Part shown: positions 13,001 through 28,000 of the stretch, piece by piece
How positions within the stretch are numbered: the first letter of the stretch is position 1
Layout of the letters: each line of letters starts with the position of its first letter
Assembly (NCBI GenBank): GCA_001724265.1
Contig: MEDY01000198.1
Location: 1-53,454 of the forward strand
Reading direction: 5' to 3'
Length of the DNA: 53,454 nt
Origin: Rhizaria sp. SCN 62-66
Taxonomy: Eukaryota > Rhizaria, unplaced
Program-made: the position numbers and the translations under genes
Notes under the pieces: model-generated
Told to the model about the DNA's origin: nothing
What the model saw: only the letters and a program-made list of their open reading frames with translations
The model's database searches: none

Positions 13001-16000
13001 TGCTGCTCTTAAAGTTGTGGTATAAAGAATTATCCGATGTCAAGCGCTGAAGAAGCGAGATCTTGTTGTCGGAGGTTTCCTGAGTACCGTTTTCAGAGAG
13101 CAGCCAGTCCCAGCCCAAGCCGTTGGAGGGCGTTTCTAGCGCGTGTTCATCTCCGTCATGTGCGGCTGCAGCAGTAGCAAGAGAGAGGAACCGGCGCGAA
13201 TAGACGCCATCACTGTGATCCCATTCAAGCTTCGGTCCATCCCAGCCCTTTTCACCCTCGCATTCGTCTTCGACATCTCCACTAGAAGACTGGAGCTGAG
13301 ACTGCACAGAACCACTGACAGCTGCCATATCTTCTGGACGCAAACCACAGAGAGTGGCAGCCGCAGCCGCAACAGGGATATCACTGTGACTAGTACTCGC
13401 CCCACTCGAAGTTGAAGTGATCGCAGCAGAAGCAGCGCTGGCGAGAGGTGCCCACAGCTTGTTCATCGCTGTAGCACGCGCCAAAGCCCTCGCACGGGCC
13501 AGCACAGAAGCAGCCGCAACGTCGTCGTCGGGGTGACCTCCGGGTGTGGCGTAGGCGGCGACGGCCACAGCAGCAGCAAGGCATTCACTGCGCTGAGCCG
13601 TAACCGCGGATGAAGCCTCTGTCGCTGTGGCGCGGGCACGGGCCCAAGCAAGAAGACCAGTAATGTCTGTATCTTGCTCAGTGCTGAGCGCATCGTCGTA
13701 GCTTGCAAAAGAGATCGTGGTGAGAGAAGACATGTGGTTATGCCACTTCTTAGCGATGTTTGTCAGTGACAGAGATGTAAAGCAGTCGAACAATCTCTTG
13801 GTCGAATCCTCTTTGGCCAACGAAAAGACATCACCAAAGACACCAACAGCTGCACGACTACGACGGGTCCTACCAAGTTTTCTCGAGATGCGCGACTTGA
13901 TCTTATCGTTAAGTGCGACAAAAAATTTCAGAGCCAATACATTGCCAGTGCCTGCAGCAACGAGCGCGAGCTGCGGGAACAGTGTATGCGGCACAGGCAG
14001 CGACGGGAACGAGTTGTTTCCAGCATTATCATTGTCCGCAGCGAGGCGACGCATGCGCATGTATTGAGCAAACACACGTTCGGCCTCAGTTTCAACAGCC
14101 CCAACAGCAGAGCTCGTGACCAATGCATTCGAAGTCGCAACAGCGACAGGCGCAGTGATCGTGAAGCGGTTGGGATCAAGAGATGCAGCAGCAGCGGCGT
14201 GTGCAGGGCAGTACCAGCCCTCGCTCGCTGTGCGCCTGTCCCAGACGCGGGCAAACTGCCGCGACAGAAGCGCGACGACTGCAGCAGCAACGGCGCCGAG
14301 AGAGGCGCTATCGGTCTCGCTCAGAGTCGTGAGAGTCGAAGATGAACTTCCGCTGCTGCTGTTGTTGTTGTTCGTCGCAGCAGCGGCAGCCAGAGCAGCG
14401 GCCAAAGAGCGCGAGGCGTCCGAGGCTGTTGCAGTTGCAGAGGGGTACTGATGTCCGTCGGCGGTGGAGGCGTCGTTGCGCTGCCCTGTCGGGCATTCTG
14501 TCTCGAGACGGAGTTCGTCTATAGCGCTCTTGACAAGCGCAATGCCGGGTCCTGCAGCAGCGGCCGCGGCAGCAGCAGCATTGTGGAAAACAGCGTTGCT
14601 GTTAAGAGGCAGCGCGGCAGTTGCAGCAAGCCACTCCGTGCGCTGACTCAGTGCGACTGCAAGTGCGTCAGTTTCCACCTTGCCAGCCTTGCCAAACGCC
14701 ACAGCAGCGGCAGCCGCGGACGCAGCAGAGCCCGTGCTCGCGCTCGCGCTCGAGGTCGTCGGCGTCGAGTGGGACAGCACAAGCCGCAGCACGTGTGCGG
14801 CGGCGTGCCGTAAGTAGGCCCTGACAGCGCTCGCGGCACGGGCGTCCGAGGCGTCCTCAAAGGCAGTCAGTGCCTTGCGTAGAGAGCGCTGCGCCTTGGT
14901 GAGCGCGCGCGCATGGGTGGCTGCAGCTGCAGCCGCCGCAGCGGCGGCTGAGTGCGAAAAGAGGGATGAACGGCGCACGAACGTCGGGCTTCCATCAAGG
15001 CCGCTCGGAGCACCGGTGGCAACTGCAGCAGCCGCAGCAGCTGCGGCCCGTAGCATGCGGCGCCGACGGCGACGACGCGCGGCCTTTGCAGCGTTCGTCG
15101 CGGGGGAAGCTGTGGCAACTGTAAGCTCAGTGTCAGTTCCGGAGGAGCCCTCGCTGTAATTATCACCACCGATGTCATCGTCATCACTGCGGTCTGTGTC
15201 GCTGTCGCTGTTGCAGCCCGACGCAGCGCCGTCGTTCGCGTCGCCCTCGCTGTCGCTGTCGACGTTCATGTGTGATAGTAGGCTGCGACGAGGCAGGTCC
15301 GTGCCGCTGCTGTCACCACTAGGCGCGGCGGCAGCTGCGTCAGTTCGCGAAGTCTTCTTGGAGTTGACTCTATTGGCGTCAGCGTTGCTCAGAGGCGACG
15401 AAGCTGTGAGCAGCGACTGGCCCCAGGCACGAGTTGATTCAAGCCCGGCAGCAAGCTGCTGCTGCAATAGCATCACGATACCGCTCTGGTACTGACCAAG
15501 CTCAGCGGTGGAGCGCGTGTGCTCCAGCGGAGCACTCTCGCCCTCGGTTTCACTCTCGTTCTGCGAGCCAGAGTCGGCAGCGGCAGCCGCAGCCGCTGAA
15601 AGCAGCCAGGGCGGCAGAGTAACCGTGAGAGGCGGGCATGAGCACGCGATGTTCACGCCACTTGTGTTCGCTCCCGCGCCCGTGCCGGCACCCGCAGCAG
15701 CCGTTGCCGCGGCGGCCAGTGGAGGCAGCGTCAGCAGGCCGTCGCAGCAAAAGTGCAGCGTGATGCCTGTGACAGTCGCAGAGCCCATCGTCGGCGTCAC
15801 CACGGGCGCCGCGAATGATGACGAACGCGGACGCAGTCCACCAGCCCCGGATGCAAGCGCAGCCTGCGTATTGGGCGTGCGGCTAAGCGTCGTCGCTGAG
15901 GCCGTCGCGGCCGTAGCCGCAGAAACAGTGCTGGCGCCGCTTGCGGGGGCCGGCAGCGGCGGCAGCGAAGCCGAGCCTGAGCCTGAGGCTGCAGTGGCCG

Positions 16001-19000
16001 TTACAGCTGAGGCCGACGGCGGCGTGGGCGGAAGACCGCTGCCGCTGCCACTAGAACCGCCAGGAGCGGTCGCTGGCGCAGCACCGGAGCTGGAGCGCGG
16101 CAACGTGAGCGCGCCAGCAGGAAGCGTGCGCGGCGCAGGAAGCGCAATGACAAGCGAGTCGCCGTCATCGTCGCTCGCGCTGTCAGTCGCGGGAGCGCGG
16201 GGACGTGTGGCATAGGCGGCCACCGAGGCAGCTTCGCCGGGCTTCCGCTGCTGCGGCGTCAACACCACGGCAGTCGCGGTGTTCCCACCGGATGTGGGGG
16301 CATTGGTGGGGCTTTCGTAGTTGTGGCTGCTTGCAGGAGAGTTGCTGTTCACGTGAACGGACAACAGGCGCGCGCCCGCCGCACCGGCCGGAGCGCCAGT
16401 CGCAGCCGCCGTGGCCGCAGCAACGGAAGCAGCAGCGGCGGCAGTCAGCGTGCTCGAGGTCGGCGAGAGCGTGAACGCGGGCAGAGGCCCCGAAGGGTTC
16501 ATGGCCGGGGTCATCGGCGTCATGGTCGGTGTGCCGCGGAGCCCGGCCACGCTGGCCGTGCTCACGCCGCCAACAACCATCTGGCCCTGAGTTTGCGTCT
16601 GTACCGGTCCCTGGGCGTGCGCCTGTGCGTGGCTAAACGCGTGGCTGTGCGAGTGGTTGTGAGACAAGTGGATCTGGGGGATGATGAGGCGAGGGAGCAG
16701 CGCAGACACGCGTGCGCCACAGAAAGCGACGGACTTACCAGCGGCAGTGCTAGCGTCCGAGGTTCCGAACTCACGCTCACGCTCCTGCGCGTAGAGCCTG
16801 TTGACGAGAGTTAAACCGCTGTGGATGACGTCGTTGTGAGCGGTGGTCTCGATCTCGTTCCCACTGAGCGTCGCCGTGACAGCTGCGACGGCCGCCTCTG
16901 TGACGGCCGTGGCAGCTAAGTACACCAGCTGCGGCGCAGGCGACATCGCCGAAACAGGCAACAGTAGCGGGGCAGCAGCGCCCATGCTCGTCACAGCCGC
17001 GGCGACAGCAGCAGCTGCAACAGCGGGTGTGGCGTGCACCGGGATAAGTGCGATTGTGATCGGCGAGAGCGCAAGCATGCCGTCGCGCCACGCACGCGCA
17101 GTGAAGCGCAGGAACGGGTTGCTCCGCAGCAGCCGCAGCGCCAGGCGAGCGTACTGCTGCACATCACGCGCAGAAGCGCCGTTGTCGTCGCTATACTCGT
17201 CGTCGTTTGCTTCGCTGTCGCCGCCCTTACACTTGCTCTTGTTGTTTGCACCAGTGCAGCTGAGGATGGCAGAGGGCGGAAGAGGCGGCTTCGCGGTGAG
17301 CAGCGCCCCGCCACGGGCCAACGGGTCCTGCGACAGAAGCGTGAGCACGAGCTCCTTCGCCGCGGGGCCGCCAATGATCGCCACGTCAGCGAGCATCTCG
17401 GCCCACGGCAAACGCGGTGGCAGCGCTGCCCCACTGCCACTCGCGGTGTTACCACCACTGCTGGTAGAGCTTGCAGCGGTGGTAGTCGAGGGCGAGACGT
17501 TTGTGCTAAAGGGCGGGTACACGTGCCACGCACGGGCCCAGGCCGCAGCACCGTAGCGGCGGATCCACTGCGCGGGCCGGTCAGAGAACGCAAACAGCAG
17601 CGTGTGGCCGAGCACCCAGAGATCGGTCGCCGGCGAGGCACATACAGGGGCACAGCTGGCAATAAGCTCAGGCGGCGCAGGCAGGTGCGACGGCCAGACA
17701 GATGGCGCGGGGATAGGAAGAGCGTCGTCGTCGTCCTTGTCACACACAGTGATGTTGTCATGTGCAGACTTCTGGTCCTCAGTGGTCTCGGGCAAAACAG
17801 ACGTGACCATGCTGTTTGCAGTAGAGAGCAAAACAAGCGGCGTACCAAGGGGAACGGCGGAGTCTAGGTGAAGGTACCGCAGGTAGTAGCGACTTGTCGC
17901 GTCAGGAGATGGGTTCGATGAGAATGAGGCCGAGTCAGGCACAGCGCTGCCGGGCACTGGCGGCGAGTACTCCTGAGTCACACCAATCGCCCACGGCGAG
18001 AGGGCGGCACCGGCAGCAAAGCCTGCAGCGTGAGCGCGCAAGAGCAGACCAAAGAGCTGCGTGACGAGACCGCCGAGCGCAAAGTGCAGGCCGTCACCGC
18101 CGCAGTCGTCATAGTCGCTGTCAGCATCGGCATTGGTAGAAGAGGGCGTGGCCTCGCTGCCCGTTGAGCTGCCCGTGATCGTAACGGTGACGGATGAAGA
18201 CGATGCGCCGGCCGTCATGTTACGAGGCACATACGCGCCGTTCGAACCCTTGACCGCGGTGTGCTGAGCATAGCGAGCGCGGATGCGAGAGGCAAACGAC
18301 TCGAGGTCGCAGAGAATAGGGGACAGCACGGTGCACACCCACTTGCCCTGGGTGCACGCAGCATCGCTGGAGCCCAGAGGAACGGAACTAAGGTCAGCAA
18401 TGCTCGCGGGCACAGAGGAAGTGCCGTCCCGAGTGCTGCGATCACTCTTACTGCCGCTGCTGGTGCTACTGGTGGCGCAGGTGCTCTTGGTGTCGGCCAT
18501 TCTCGCAGCCGGGCTGGTGATGGAGGACACATCCGCAGAGCCAGTAGTTACGGATAAGCCTGCAGCAACAGCGGTGGCAGTCGAAACCTGGAACTGGCCG
18601 AGCAGCGTCACGGTGCACGCACTGCCGTAGGGACTCTCGTCTACACTCAGCGGCGCGTCACGTACAGCAGCCGCAGCAAGTCCCTGGTGCTGTGGCAGGT
18701 TAGAACCGTGTGGCAACGTTTGCGTGTGGTAGTTGCGGCGACGGCGCACGGGACGCGAGAGAGCAATGAGAGTACGCGTCTCCGTGCTTGCTGTTTCGTC
18801 CTCTTCCTCATCGTCGTCGCCATTGCGCGCACTTAGTTGTTGAGCGACAGCAGGGCGGTAGATCTTGAGCAGTACAGCCGTGTTGGTGACGGTATCGACA
18901 GCGCGGTAGAGTTCCCACTGGCCTACCTTAAGCGCATTGAGAGCTCCAGCAATGGCGCCCGTGACAGTCGTGTATGTAGGGCTCGCGGTGAGCCGGCCAC

Positions 19001-22000
19001 TAAGAACGAAGCGTGACGAGAAGCCAGTCGCATTTGCGGGCAAGCCAACCCCAGAAAATCCAGTTGCAGTTGTAGACGTCGAGGAGCTGCTACTGTTCAT
19101 GCTGCTCGAAGCAGCCGCAGGCGAAGGAGCAGCAGGCGGGGGCAGTGCAAGCGTGAGCGCGGACAGAAGAGTAGCAGCAGCAAGCGAACGCTTGTTGTTG
19201 CGAGGTGCAGAGGATCCACTCGACGCAAGCAGGGCAGCGCGAGTACCGCGAGTCTGCGCATACGCGCGTGATGCAGCAGTTAGGATTGAGACAACCGAGG
19301 CAGGGGCAAACAAATTGTCATGGCATGAATCAGTTTGCTTTTGAGGCCGCGATAGAGATGCCGCCCAAGAAGGCGGCACAACACCGAGCCTGAGGAGGTG
19401 TGACAAAGTGTGAACAGAAGCTAAGCTTCCAGATGCCGAGTTCAGGCTGTAGGCAAAGGCAGCCGTAAGCATATCTTGCTCCGTGATGGTGACAACAGCA
19501 GTCGAATCGTCGTCATCACCGCCAAAGAGTCCACCTTGACTCTGTGTGTTGCGAGGAGTAGACGACGTGAGTGCAAACATGAGAAGGGCATCTGTGTCAG
19601 CACTGTCATCAACGTTGATATCAGCCTCAACAACGCAACTCTTCGAAAGGAATAGAGTCTTCACGCTCGCCATCCACTGTGCAATGACATCAGCACCCTT
19701 GCCACTGCCAATAGCAACATCAGCGCCCAACTTAGGAAGCAAAAGCGCGGCACGAACTGCGCGGGCAGCGGCCTCGGCGCTCCATACAACAGTGTCAGGC
19801 ACGGTCGCCCGCGCAGCGGAGTCAGTGGAGACCATAGTGAGCTGCGTTGCCAAAGGCGAAAAGCTTGTTGCTTTGGCGGCGGTTGCAGCCGCAGAGACAG
19901 CAGCGGCCGTTGTCGTAGCAACAACATCGGCGTCATAGCCGGAGACTGAAGCTGCGCTGCTGCGGAACAGACGCTGGAGACCACCGGTGCTTGCACTAGA
20001 CGAAGCAACAGAGCACCAACGGCTACCCAAGGCCGCTGTCGCCGCAGCAACCGCAGCTGCCTCTGTATCAGCGGCACTGACCGCACCGGAAGTCGTGGCG
20101 GTCGCCGTAGCAGCAACTTCAGCAACCGAGAGGACAGGTGCCGTGAGCCACACAGACGGGGTCGCACAGAGGGAGGCGTGTGACCAGAATGCAGGATAGA
20201 TCGACGCATCTAAGGGGGTAATGTACGTGGACAGGTCACCAAAGCGCAGATCGTAGCGTTCACGGTCACTCAAGCGCTCGCTACAAGGAGTCGTCTCACT
20301 GTGCAGTGCGGGATGCGCATAGTAGTAGTCGAAACAGCCAGGGGTAGTATCATTACAGTCAACGTCACTGCCAGCAACAGTTGTGCTATCTTGTTCGGGG
20401 GTGAACGGCCACAGAGGACTCTTGATCTCAAGTCCAAGGTCGTGCGAGAACACGGGCATTTGAAGTGAGATAGCGTGCGCCGGTAGTCGTGACAGCTGTT
20501 GCAAGAGCTTCTGCTGCGAAGACTGAAGTTGCTGACCGTACGAGAATGACGTGCTGTGTTGTTGAACAGCAGGCATCAACTCGCGGCGGCGCTGTGTCAT
20601 GTCAGTCAACTCTACCATGAGAATACACAGTGAGTACTCACGCATTGAGCGTTCGTATTCACTGCAACTGTCAGTTGTGGTGATGCCTGACAGCTCCTGG
20701 TTCACTTCAGCAAGCAGTGCAAGAGACATATCGAGCCGAGCACTCACGGTGGCCGAACTCGCAGCAGGAACTGTGTCTTCGTCAACCTTGAGATTCATCC
20801 GCTGCCATACAGCAATAGTGTCCTTGTTGCGGTCAGCTGTGGCATGTACACCAGGACCAGTAGTAGAACCAGCATTCAACGTCGCAAGATCCAAGTGAAG
20901 CAGACGCTGACCGCGAGTCAATACGTACTGACGAACAGTGACGTCAGACGTGGCGGCAGAGGTCACAGCCAAACAGTAGCCGCAGTCGCAGCTTCCATCA
21001 ACGTCACCAGGAGAAGTCGCTGCGCACGAGTGTCCGTGCCCGAGAGAGGCAAGCACAGCCATCGCAGGAGTGTGTGTGGCGCGCAGCAAACGAGACAGCG
21101 CGGTGACACCGTCAAAACTGCCGAAGAGCACCGAGGAGAGCAGATAGCACGACAGATGCTGACTACGCCTCGCAGCACTGCTATCCTTCAGCGCATCTCT
21201 AGTGTCACTGCCCCGAAGACGCTCGATGAGAGCTAGGACAGTGTCAAGCAGGAAAGAGTCTTGCGCGGCAGTCGCACGCTCCAACACCCAGAGCCCGCCT
21301 GCAGCCACTGCAGCGGAGGCAGCAGTCGCGACCCTCTGCGCGGTTGTTACGGGAGCGAACGCAGACACAGACGCAGCCGCGCTTGCTGCAGCAGTCGTGG
21401 CAGTGGCAAGGAGCGTCGGTGTGACTGTGATTGGAGGCAGATAAGAGAACGGGACTGCCACAGTCTTAACAGTCGTCATACCAAAACCAGCAAGCGCAGG
21501 TGTTAGGCCGTAGCTTGCGTTGGTCGCAGATGAGTTCACACGGGATGAGTATGGCAGAGGGATGAGTGGCGCAGGTGCATCGTCGGGCCTGTCGTCATCT
21601 TCATCACTTTCAGAATTGCTCTTACTCTCCTGCATGGCGCCCACGGCGCGAACAGAGCCCGGGGTGGGGGGCGACACACGGCCCGAGGCAGCAGTTCCAC
21701 TGGCAATTTGGGCAGCAGTCGAAGCGCTGCTCACGGTTACATCAGCAGCTGAGAGCACCATCCAAGGCTGCCACGCGTGCACAAGCGCCCAGAGACGAGA
21801 GAGCACCGCGATCACGCCGCCACTGCCAGTCGCGCCAGTCGAAGCACCCGAGGTGCTCGTCGCGGCCGCAACGGGCGCAGGCGCGGGGCCAGCAACGCAG
21901 GCAAAAAGCTCCTGACGCGCGGCGCGCTTCACAGCGGCGCTCGACTTGGTGTCGGCGTCTGAAGCAGCAGCGCACGCATCAGCCGACTTGCGCATCCGCA

Positions 22001-25000
22001 GCAGCATGAAGCGACGGCACTGGCGCACCATCGCTGCAACGTTGGCCAAGTAAGTCCTGAGCGCGCGCGCACGGCGCATCGTCTCGGCACGCATAGGCGG
22101 CGCGCTCGCAAGCACCGGGCGCAGCGCTGTGAGCGTGCAGAGTGCCCACGCAACTGCAGGCGGCACGGGGGCTTCGACAGGCGCAGCAGCTGCGGCCGTC
22201 GCTACAGAGGTCGCGGTACGCAGCGACGGCGCGCGGGCAAACACAGGCGGCAGCGAGTGGCGCGGGCGGTTCGGTGGCGAGCTAGAGGGACCGTTCGAGC
22301 TGCTCACGCTGTTGCTATGAAGACTGGTTTGCATCGGTCCACTGAGGCCAACGGCACTGGCGCGGGGCCGCCCGGAGACTATACCGGCGGCGCTCGCGGG
22401 GAGTGCGAGCGGGATGCGGGAAGCCGGTGGGCTAAACAGTGCAAACGCAGACGTAGATGCAGTGGGCGCGCCAGCCAGAGTGGTGACGCCACCAGAGGGA
22501 CTAAGAAGACGAATCTCCGCATTGCCATGTTGACCATGTGCAGTGCCAGTTGAGTCAGATGCGGGCATCGCAGGCGGAGGCGCAGGAACAGTTGCGGCGG
22601 CAAAACCCTTCGAGAGTCCCATCGATGAAATCATGCTCGCAAGGCTTAGTGGCGGCGGCACTGGCGCTGCGTTGCCGGCCAAAACACTGGAGCTGGTAAC
22701 GTTAGGCGTGGCACCGCGCTGCGGCTGCTGCAGCATAGCAAGCCCTAGCACGCCACCAGCATGGGCAGCAAGCGGCGCGGCAGCAGGGCCCAGTGTGGGG
22801 CTGCCCGATAAGAGCGCAAAGGGCGGGACAGCGGATGACACCATGGGGCTGTGAGACGGCGTGCGGAAGTTCAGCCGCCCACTCGCGGGAACCTGCTGTT
22901 GCTGTTGTTGTAGGCTATCGGCGGCGCTCATCTGCCTGCTGTTCGCATTGTACGCGAGAGTGACGGGGAGCGAGCGGAGCGCGTCAGTCAGCGGGTGCTT
23001 GTGGGCTTGCAGGATAGCTAAAGCTTGCTCACGTAGGTCCCACTGGTAGGCCAGCAGGAACGCTTCGTGGCTGACGCCGGCGACACCACCACCAGCACTA
23101 CTGCTACTGCTGCTGCTGCTGCTGCTGCTTGTGCTCGCGCCCAGAGGCGTGCTGCCAACTCCAACTCCGGCACCGATGTTGCTGCCGGCGGCCGGACTGC
23201 CGCTGCCGACGCTCGGTGTGCTGCCGGTGGGGACAGTCGACGGTGCAGGGGCGCGCGGGGGCGGGAGCAGTGCGATGAGCTCGCGGCTGGCGACCTTCTC
23301 GACCTCACCGAGCAGCGCAGCGAGCAAAGACAGCGGGGGCAGCCATCCGGAGGAGTTGGCCGAGTCATTGGCGTCCGCACCAGGAGTGGCGGCGTAGGCG
23401 TCTAGTGCGGCAAGAAGTTCGGTCACTGCGCCGACCGTTACCGCACCGACAGTCACGGCACTCGAGCCGGCAATCTGGGGGCACGCACCGGCGATGTCCG
23501 CAGCCACGGGCAAACCCAGCGCGTGGGCTGCAGCGAGAGAGGCAGCGTCAGCAGCCGCAGCGTCGGCTGCCGCAGTGGTGTCCCCGGCCGCACTTGAAGT
23601 GACACGAGCAGCCGCCGCGGCAGCAGCGGCCGCTGCAGCAGCTGTCGTAGTTGTGGTGAGCGGCGGAAGAGGGCGCAGCGCGTGCAGAATTAGCTGCTGC
23701 AAGATACGTAGAGTGTAGAGTCCGATAGGGGATTCGGAGTTATAGGTGTACGCAGCCTCGCCGTTGCGGTTCTTTCCTTGGCATTGATCCGCGGTAAGAA
23801 GGTCCAGCAATAAGCGCGGCCAGTGCGGCAGCGACAGGAATAGTGCACGGTTTACAAAGCCCGCAGCAGGCACGGCAGCGGGCGGAGCAGCCACCATCGA
23901 CACTGGACCACCGCCGCCAAATGAAAGCGAAATGTCGTGAAGGACGGCGTTGGCCAAAGCGCGCAGCGAGCCGGCCTTGCTCGTCGCAGTGACGTTGTTT
24001 CCGCAATCGTTGGCATTTGCGGGACTCTTTAATGCGGCAGAGTTCGCTGTTGCAATCGTGTTGCGCAGCATAGAAAACAGCAAAGAAAGCGCCTGCGGAT
24101 GCGCAATAGACAAGGTGCCGTCAAATGCGCCACGCATCGCGCGCAGCGGTGGTAGAGGCGGGACGGTGGCAAGACTACGCACGTTAAGACCGGTGTTTGT
24201 GGCACCAGAGGAGACTTGTATGGGTGTGTCCATGTCGGCTGAGATCGCAACCTCAATTGGTTCGCGACCAAAGATGATGCCGAACATCAGCGCAATGTAC
24301 GTGTTCTCATCCAGAGTGGAGTCGGTAGCGTTAAAGTCGCTGTCAACCGACTGCGTCGAGAGTTGGTACAGAGGCAAGAACACAGAGTCTGCGTCCTCAG
24401 TCGCGAGCGCAGAGACGGCACCTGCGGCATGAGGACTGACAAGGCCAAGATCAGAGACGGACTTGTCAGCTCCCGCTGCGCGACCGCGACTCCGCCACAC
24501 AGACTGCGGGGTCTGGGCCCACTTGCGGGCTGCGGCACTGTGCGCGTGGCCGTTGGCGCGCAGGAACAAGCCGAGAAGCCGAAGAGCAAGAGTGCGGATC
24601 TCCAGAAATGTTTCAGCGTTGTCGTTACGCGCCTCACTCGGACGCCAATAACGAGCAGCCAGGGCCGAAAACTGACCAGCAAGCGACCGCTGCGGCGACC
24701 ACGACGGAGGCAGCATTTGCACGTTCGGAGAAAGATCCTTCGAGTGCTGAAAATACTTCCACAGTGCGTCTTCACTGCGAGCAAGCAGCATTGCGTGGGC
24801 TTCCTCAGCAGCAGCCACGGTTACGGTGCCCGCAGCGGTGGCAGTTGCGGAAACAAGCAGAGAAAGCGCGGTTGCCACAGCGGCCGGAGCGGAAACAGGG
24901 GCAAGAGCCAGAGCAAGCAAGCAGCGCAGCGAGCGGCGCGACAGAGGAGGCAGCGCAGACCCGACTCCGCTGTTTGCCGTAAGTGTGCGGGTCACAATGG

Positions 25001-28000
25001 CAACAAAACAGTTAAGCGCAGAAGCAATGACGGAGTCCTGGCGCTCAGCAAACGCAGCAGAGTTGGACTGTAAGCGCGCACGTGATAACAAAAGAACAAC
25101 GCGGGTAAGCCACTCAATACAACTACTCTCCATACTATCGTCGCTCACAACAACCTTTGCGGCGTCAACAGCAGCAGCAGTCGACGTTAGGGGATAGGTC
25201 AACGGCTGCATGAAGGATGCGCCAGCGTTCGAGCTCACAGAAACAGAGGTTCCAACTTCAGAAATAGTGGTCGTGTTGGATGATGCTGCAGCAACAGCGG
25301 CTGCAGTGGCTGAGGGCGATAAGCCAGCGGCGGCAGCGGCAGCAACAGCGGCCGCTGCGGGGGTATGAGCGGTTGTGTAACCCATCAAAGCCGCAGCACC
25401 AGCGGGCAGAGATGAAACAAATGAGCTCAACACGGTGGCGTTCAAGAGAGGAACCAGTGTGTTCGTCACCGCGGGATCAGCGCCCACAGCGCCATTATCG
25501 CTTGCACCAGTGCGTTCAACACCACTGCTCTCGCTTGTAAATGCTGCGGGGGTCAGACCGGAGCCAGCGGTAATTGCGGCGATCGCGTCAGCAGAGTCAA
25601 ACGCACTGAGCGTAACAGACGTCAGTCCGTGGCTGTTGGCAGAGCGAGCACGAGGCTTCAGCGCAGCGAAAGCAGTGTCGATGCCGTCGAGCATCAAAAC
25701 CGAGCTGGCAGCAGCTGAAGCAGGAGTCTGGGCTGCTCCATCAGCCGCAGCGGTAGCAAGTGCAGCGGCTGCAGCATCAACCCGAAGCTTCGCAGCGTCT
25801 TCCGCAGCCTTAGCACGAACTGAGAGACTCGCAGTGACAGCCATCGCGATTGCCGAGCGCTTGCGGCGCTGGTGTTGGCGCCACGTGCGGCGGCGGAACT
25901 CTGCCGAGCCTGCGCTGTTGTTGGCGTAGCAACTCCGAGCAACTGTGTCGGGAGCAGCGTTGAAGCTGTCCGTTTTGATTTCATCATCGGGCGTGTCATT
26001 CGCCGCGGCTGCTGCAGCGTCGAAGTCATCGTCATCGTCGTCGTCCGCAGCGACAGCGCCGTCATCACGGGGCAGCTCAAACACACACGCGCTCAGCGCA
26101 GTGTCGGCCTCAAGCCACGGCGCGGGGAGCGCGGTCACGGCGTTCATACTGGCGCCGAAGCTGTGTGACAGCGCGTGGCTGTGGCAGTGCGCAGGGGTGT
26201 TGGCAGTGAGCAAGAGCCTGACGAGCCAATCACCTTCACTGGCACGGGTTGCCGCGGCAGAGCCCGTGCCAGCAGCAAGCATCTGAACCAGCGAAAATGC
26301 GCTAGTGTTGCTATGGATGTCAGAGACGGGAGAGTTCTCGGAGCAAGTGGGGTATTGAACAAGCGACGCGATCACGCGTTCCGCTGCCGCAGTTGCGCGA
26401 GCAGCAGCGCGAGCTGCAGCGGCAGGGGGAATCGGCGGCAGCGTCGCGTCAGCACTGTCGTCTTCGGTCACCGCACTCGTGCTCGCAGCGGCAGCCAGCG
26501 CGATGTCTAATGCAGCATCAGCTGCGCCCACAGTCATGGCGGAAATCTCCGTAGATGCACTGCTGTCCTTGCTGTTGTAACGCGCAGCAGCGGCCGCAGC
26601 CTTGGCGCGTGCACGTGCAGCAGCAGCAGCTGCAGTCGTCGCAGTGGCGGTCGGGTGAGGGCGCTCGCGCGATGCAGCCGTTGCTGCAGCAACCATCAAC
26701 GATAGAGGAGCAAATGCCCAGGAGTCACCGCCACCAGGAGCAAGCAGAGATGATGGAGTCGTTGTCGAAGCGTTGGCAATGGCAATATCTCCATCATCGC
26801 TAACCTTGTTCCGAACGGATGCAAGAAGATTCGCCATTTGAGTTGAAGCAGCAGCTGCAGATGTTGCGGACAAGTGCTTCAGCGTGCTGTTGTCCTTGCC
26901 ATTGTTGCTGTTCTTGTGCGCCAGATTGACAAGCATGCTGTGTAAAACACGAACACGCTCACCGAAAAGATCAACAGCATTTGCACCGCCCTCAGCCTCA
27001 GCCGGGATTTCGGCAGGTAGTGGGAGCGCGGTGATCACAGCAATAGACTCGGTAAGCAGAGCACGAGAAACAGAGATACAGGACAGAGACGCAGCCACCG
27101 TCGCAAACAAATTCAGACAGCCAACCGTCTCTGAATCAACGGAAATGGCAGTGTTACACGTTGAACTGCTGGCACGTGTCTGAGAGAGCAAAAGAGACAA
27201 GAAGCGCGATTGCGAAAGCCCAGCGGACCACACGGAGGCAGCTTCGCACTTGTGAGGGCGTGCACGGAACGCGCATGTCAGCGGCGCTGTGAGAAGACGC
27301 AACACAGCCGCAGCAGTGGGAACCAGAGTCCGCGACGTCGCAGCCTCACTATGCTGGAGCCAGAGACTGGGGAAGCCAAGAGTCATCGAGGCAGTTGCGA
27401 GCTGCCTCAACTGCGGATGTGACAGTGACTGTGAGGCAGACAGAAGCTGCAGAGGCTGCGCAAGAGGGTCCTCATCAAGAGCAGTCAAAATATGTCCCAG
27501 AAGTTCACGCAGAGTCGATAGTGCAGCGGTGGCACGAACAAGGAACATGTTGGCGTTGATCCTGCTCTTTGTAGTTGTAGCACTTATGTTGGAGTGATCA
27601 CTGTCAGTCTCATCGCCGTCTCCGTTGTCATCCGAGTCCGACGACGATAGAGTGAACGGCGCAGGTGCGTTCGCCAGTGCAAGCGTCGTGCCAGTAACTG
27701 CGCCAGAAGTTGCTGTGCTCGGAGCAGTCCCAGCCACGCTTGTCCCGGTCGCACTCGTGGGGACTGTGAGCATCGAAAAACTGAACCGACGCTTGAGACC
27801 CGGAGCAGCAATACTTGCAGTGTCGTTGGCAGCACCGTTCGCTGCAGCGTTAGTTGTGCTCGCAGGGGCGACGCGAGTCAGGGGGCGATTCGCAAGCGGA
27901 CTGGGTGACGGTACACGAGTGAGGCCGCCGCCACGAACGGCCTGGGCAGAACCGCCAGTGACGACAATGCTCGGCACAGCGAGGGTGCCCGTGATAGCAC

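Noticed and set aside
3871-16969. A 19-base identical string at 3871-3889 and 16951-16969 inside the giant gene
   Set aside because: Both copies encode LLLPVS-type residues in low-complexity surroundings. With such biased codon use a short match is expected by chance, and the flanks do not match.
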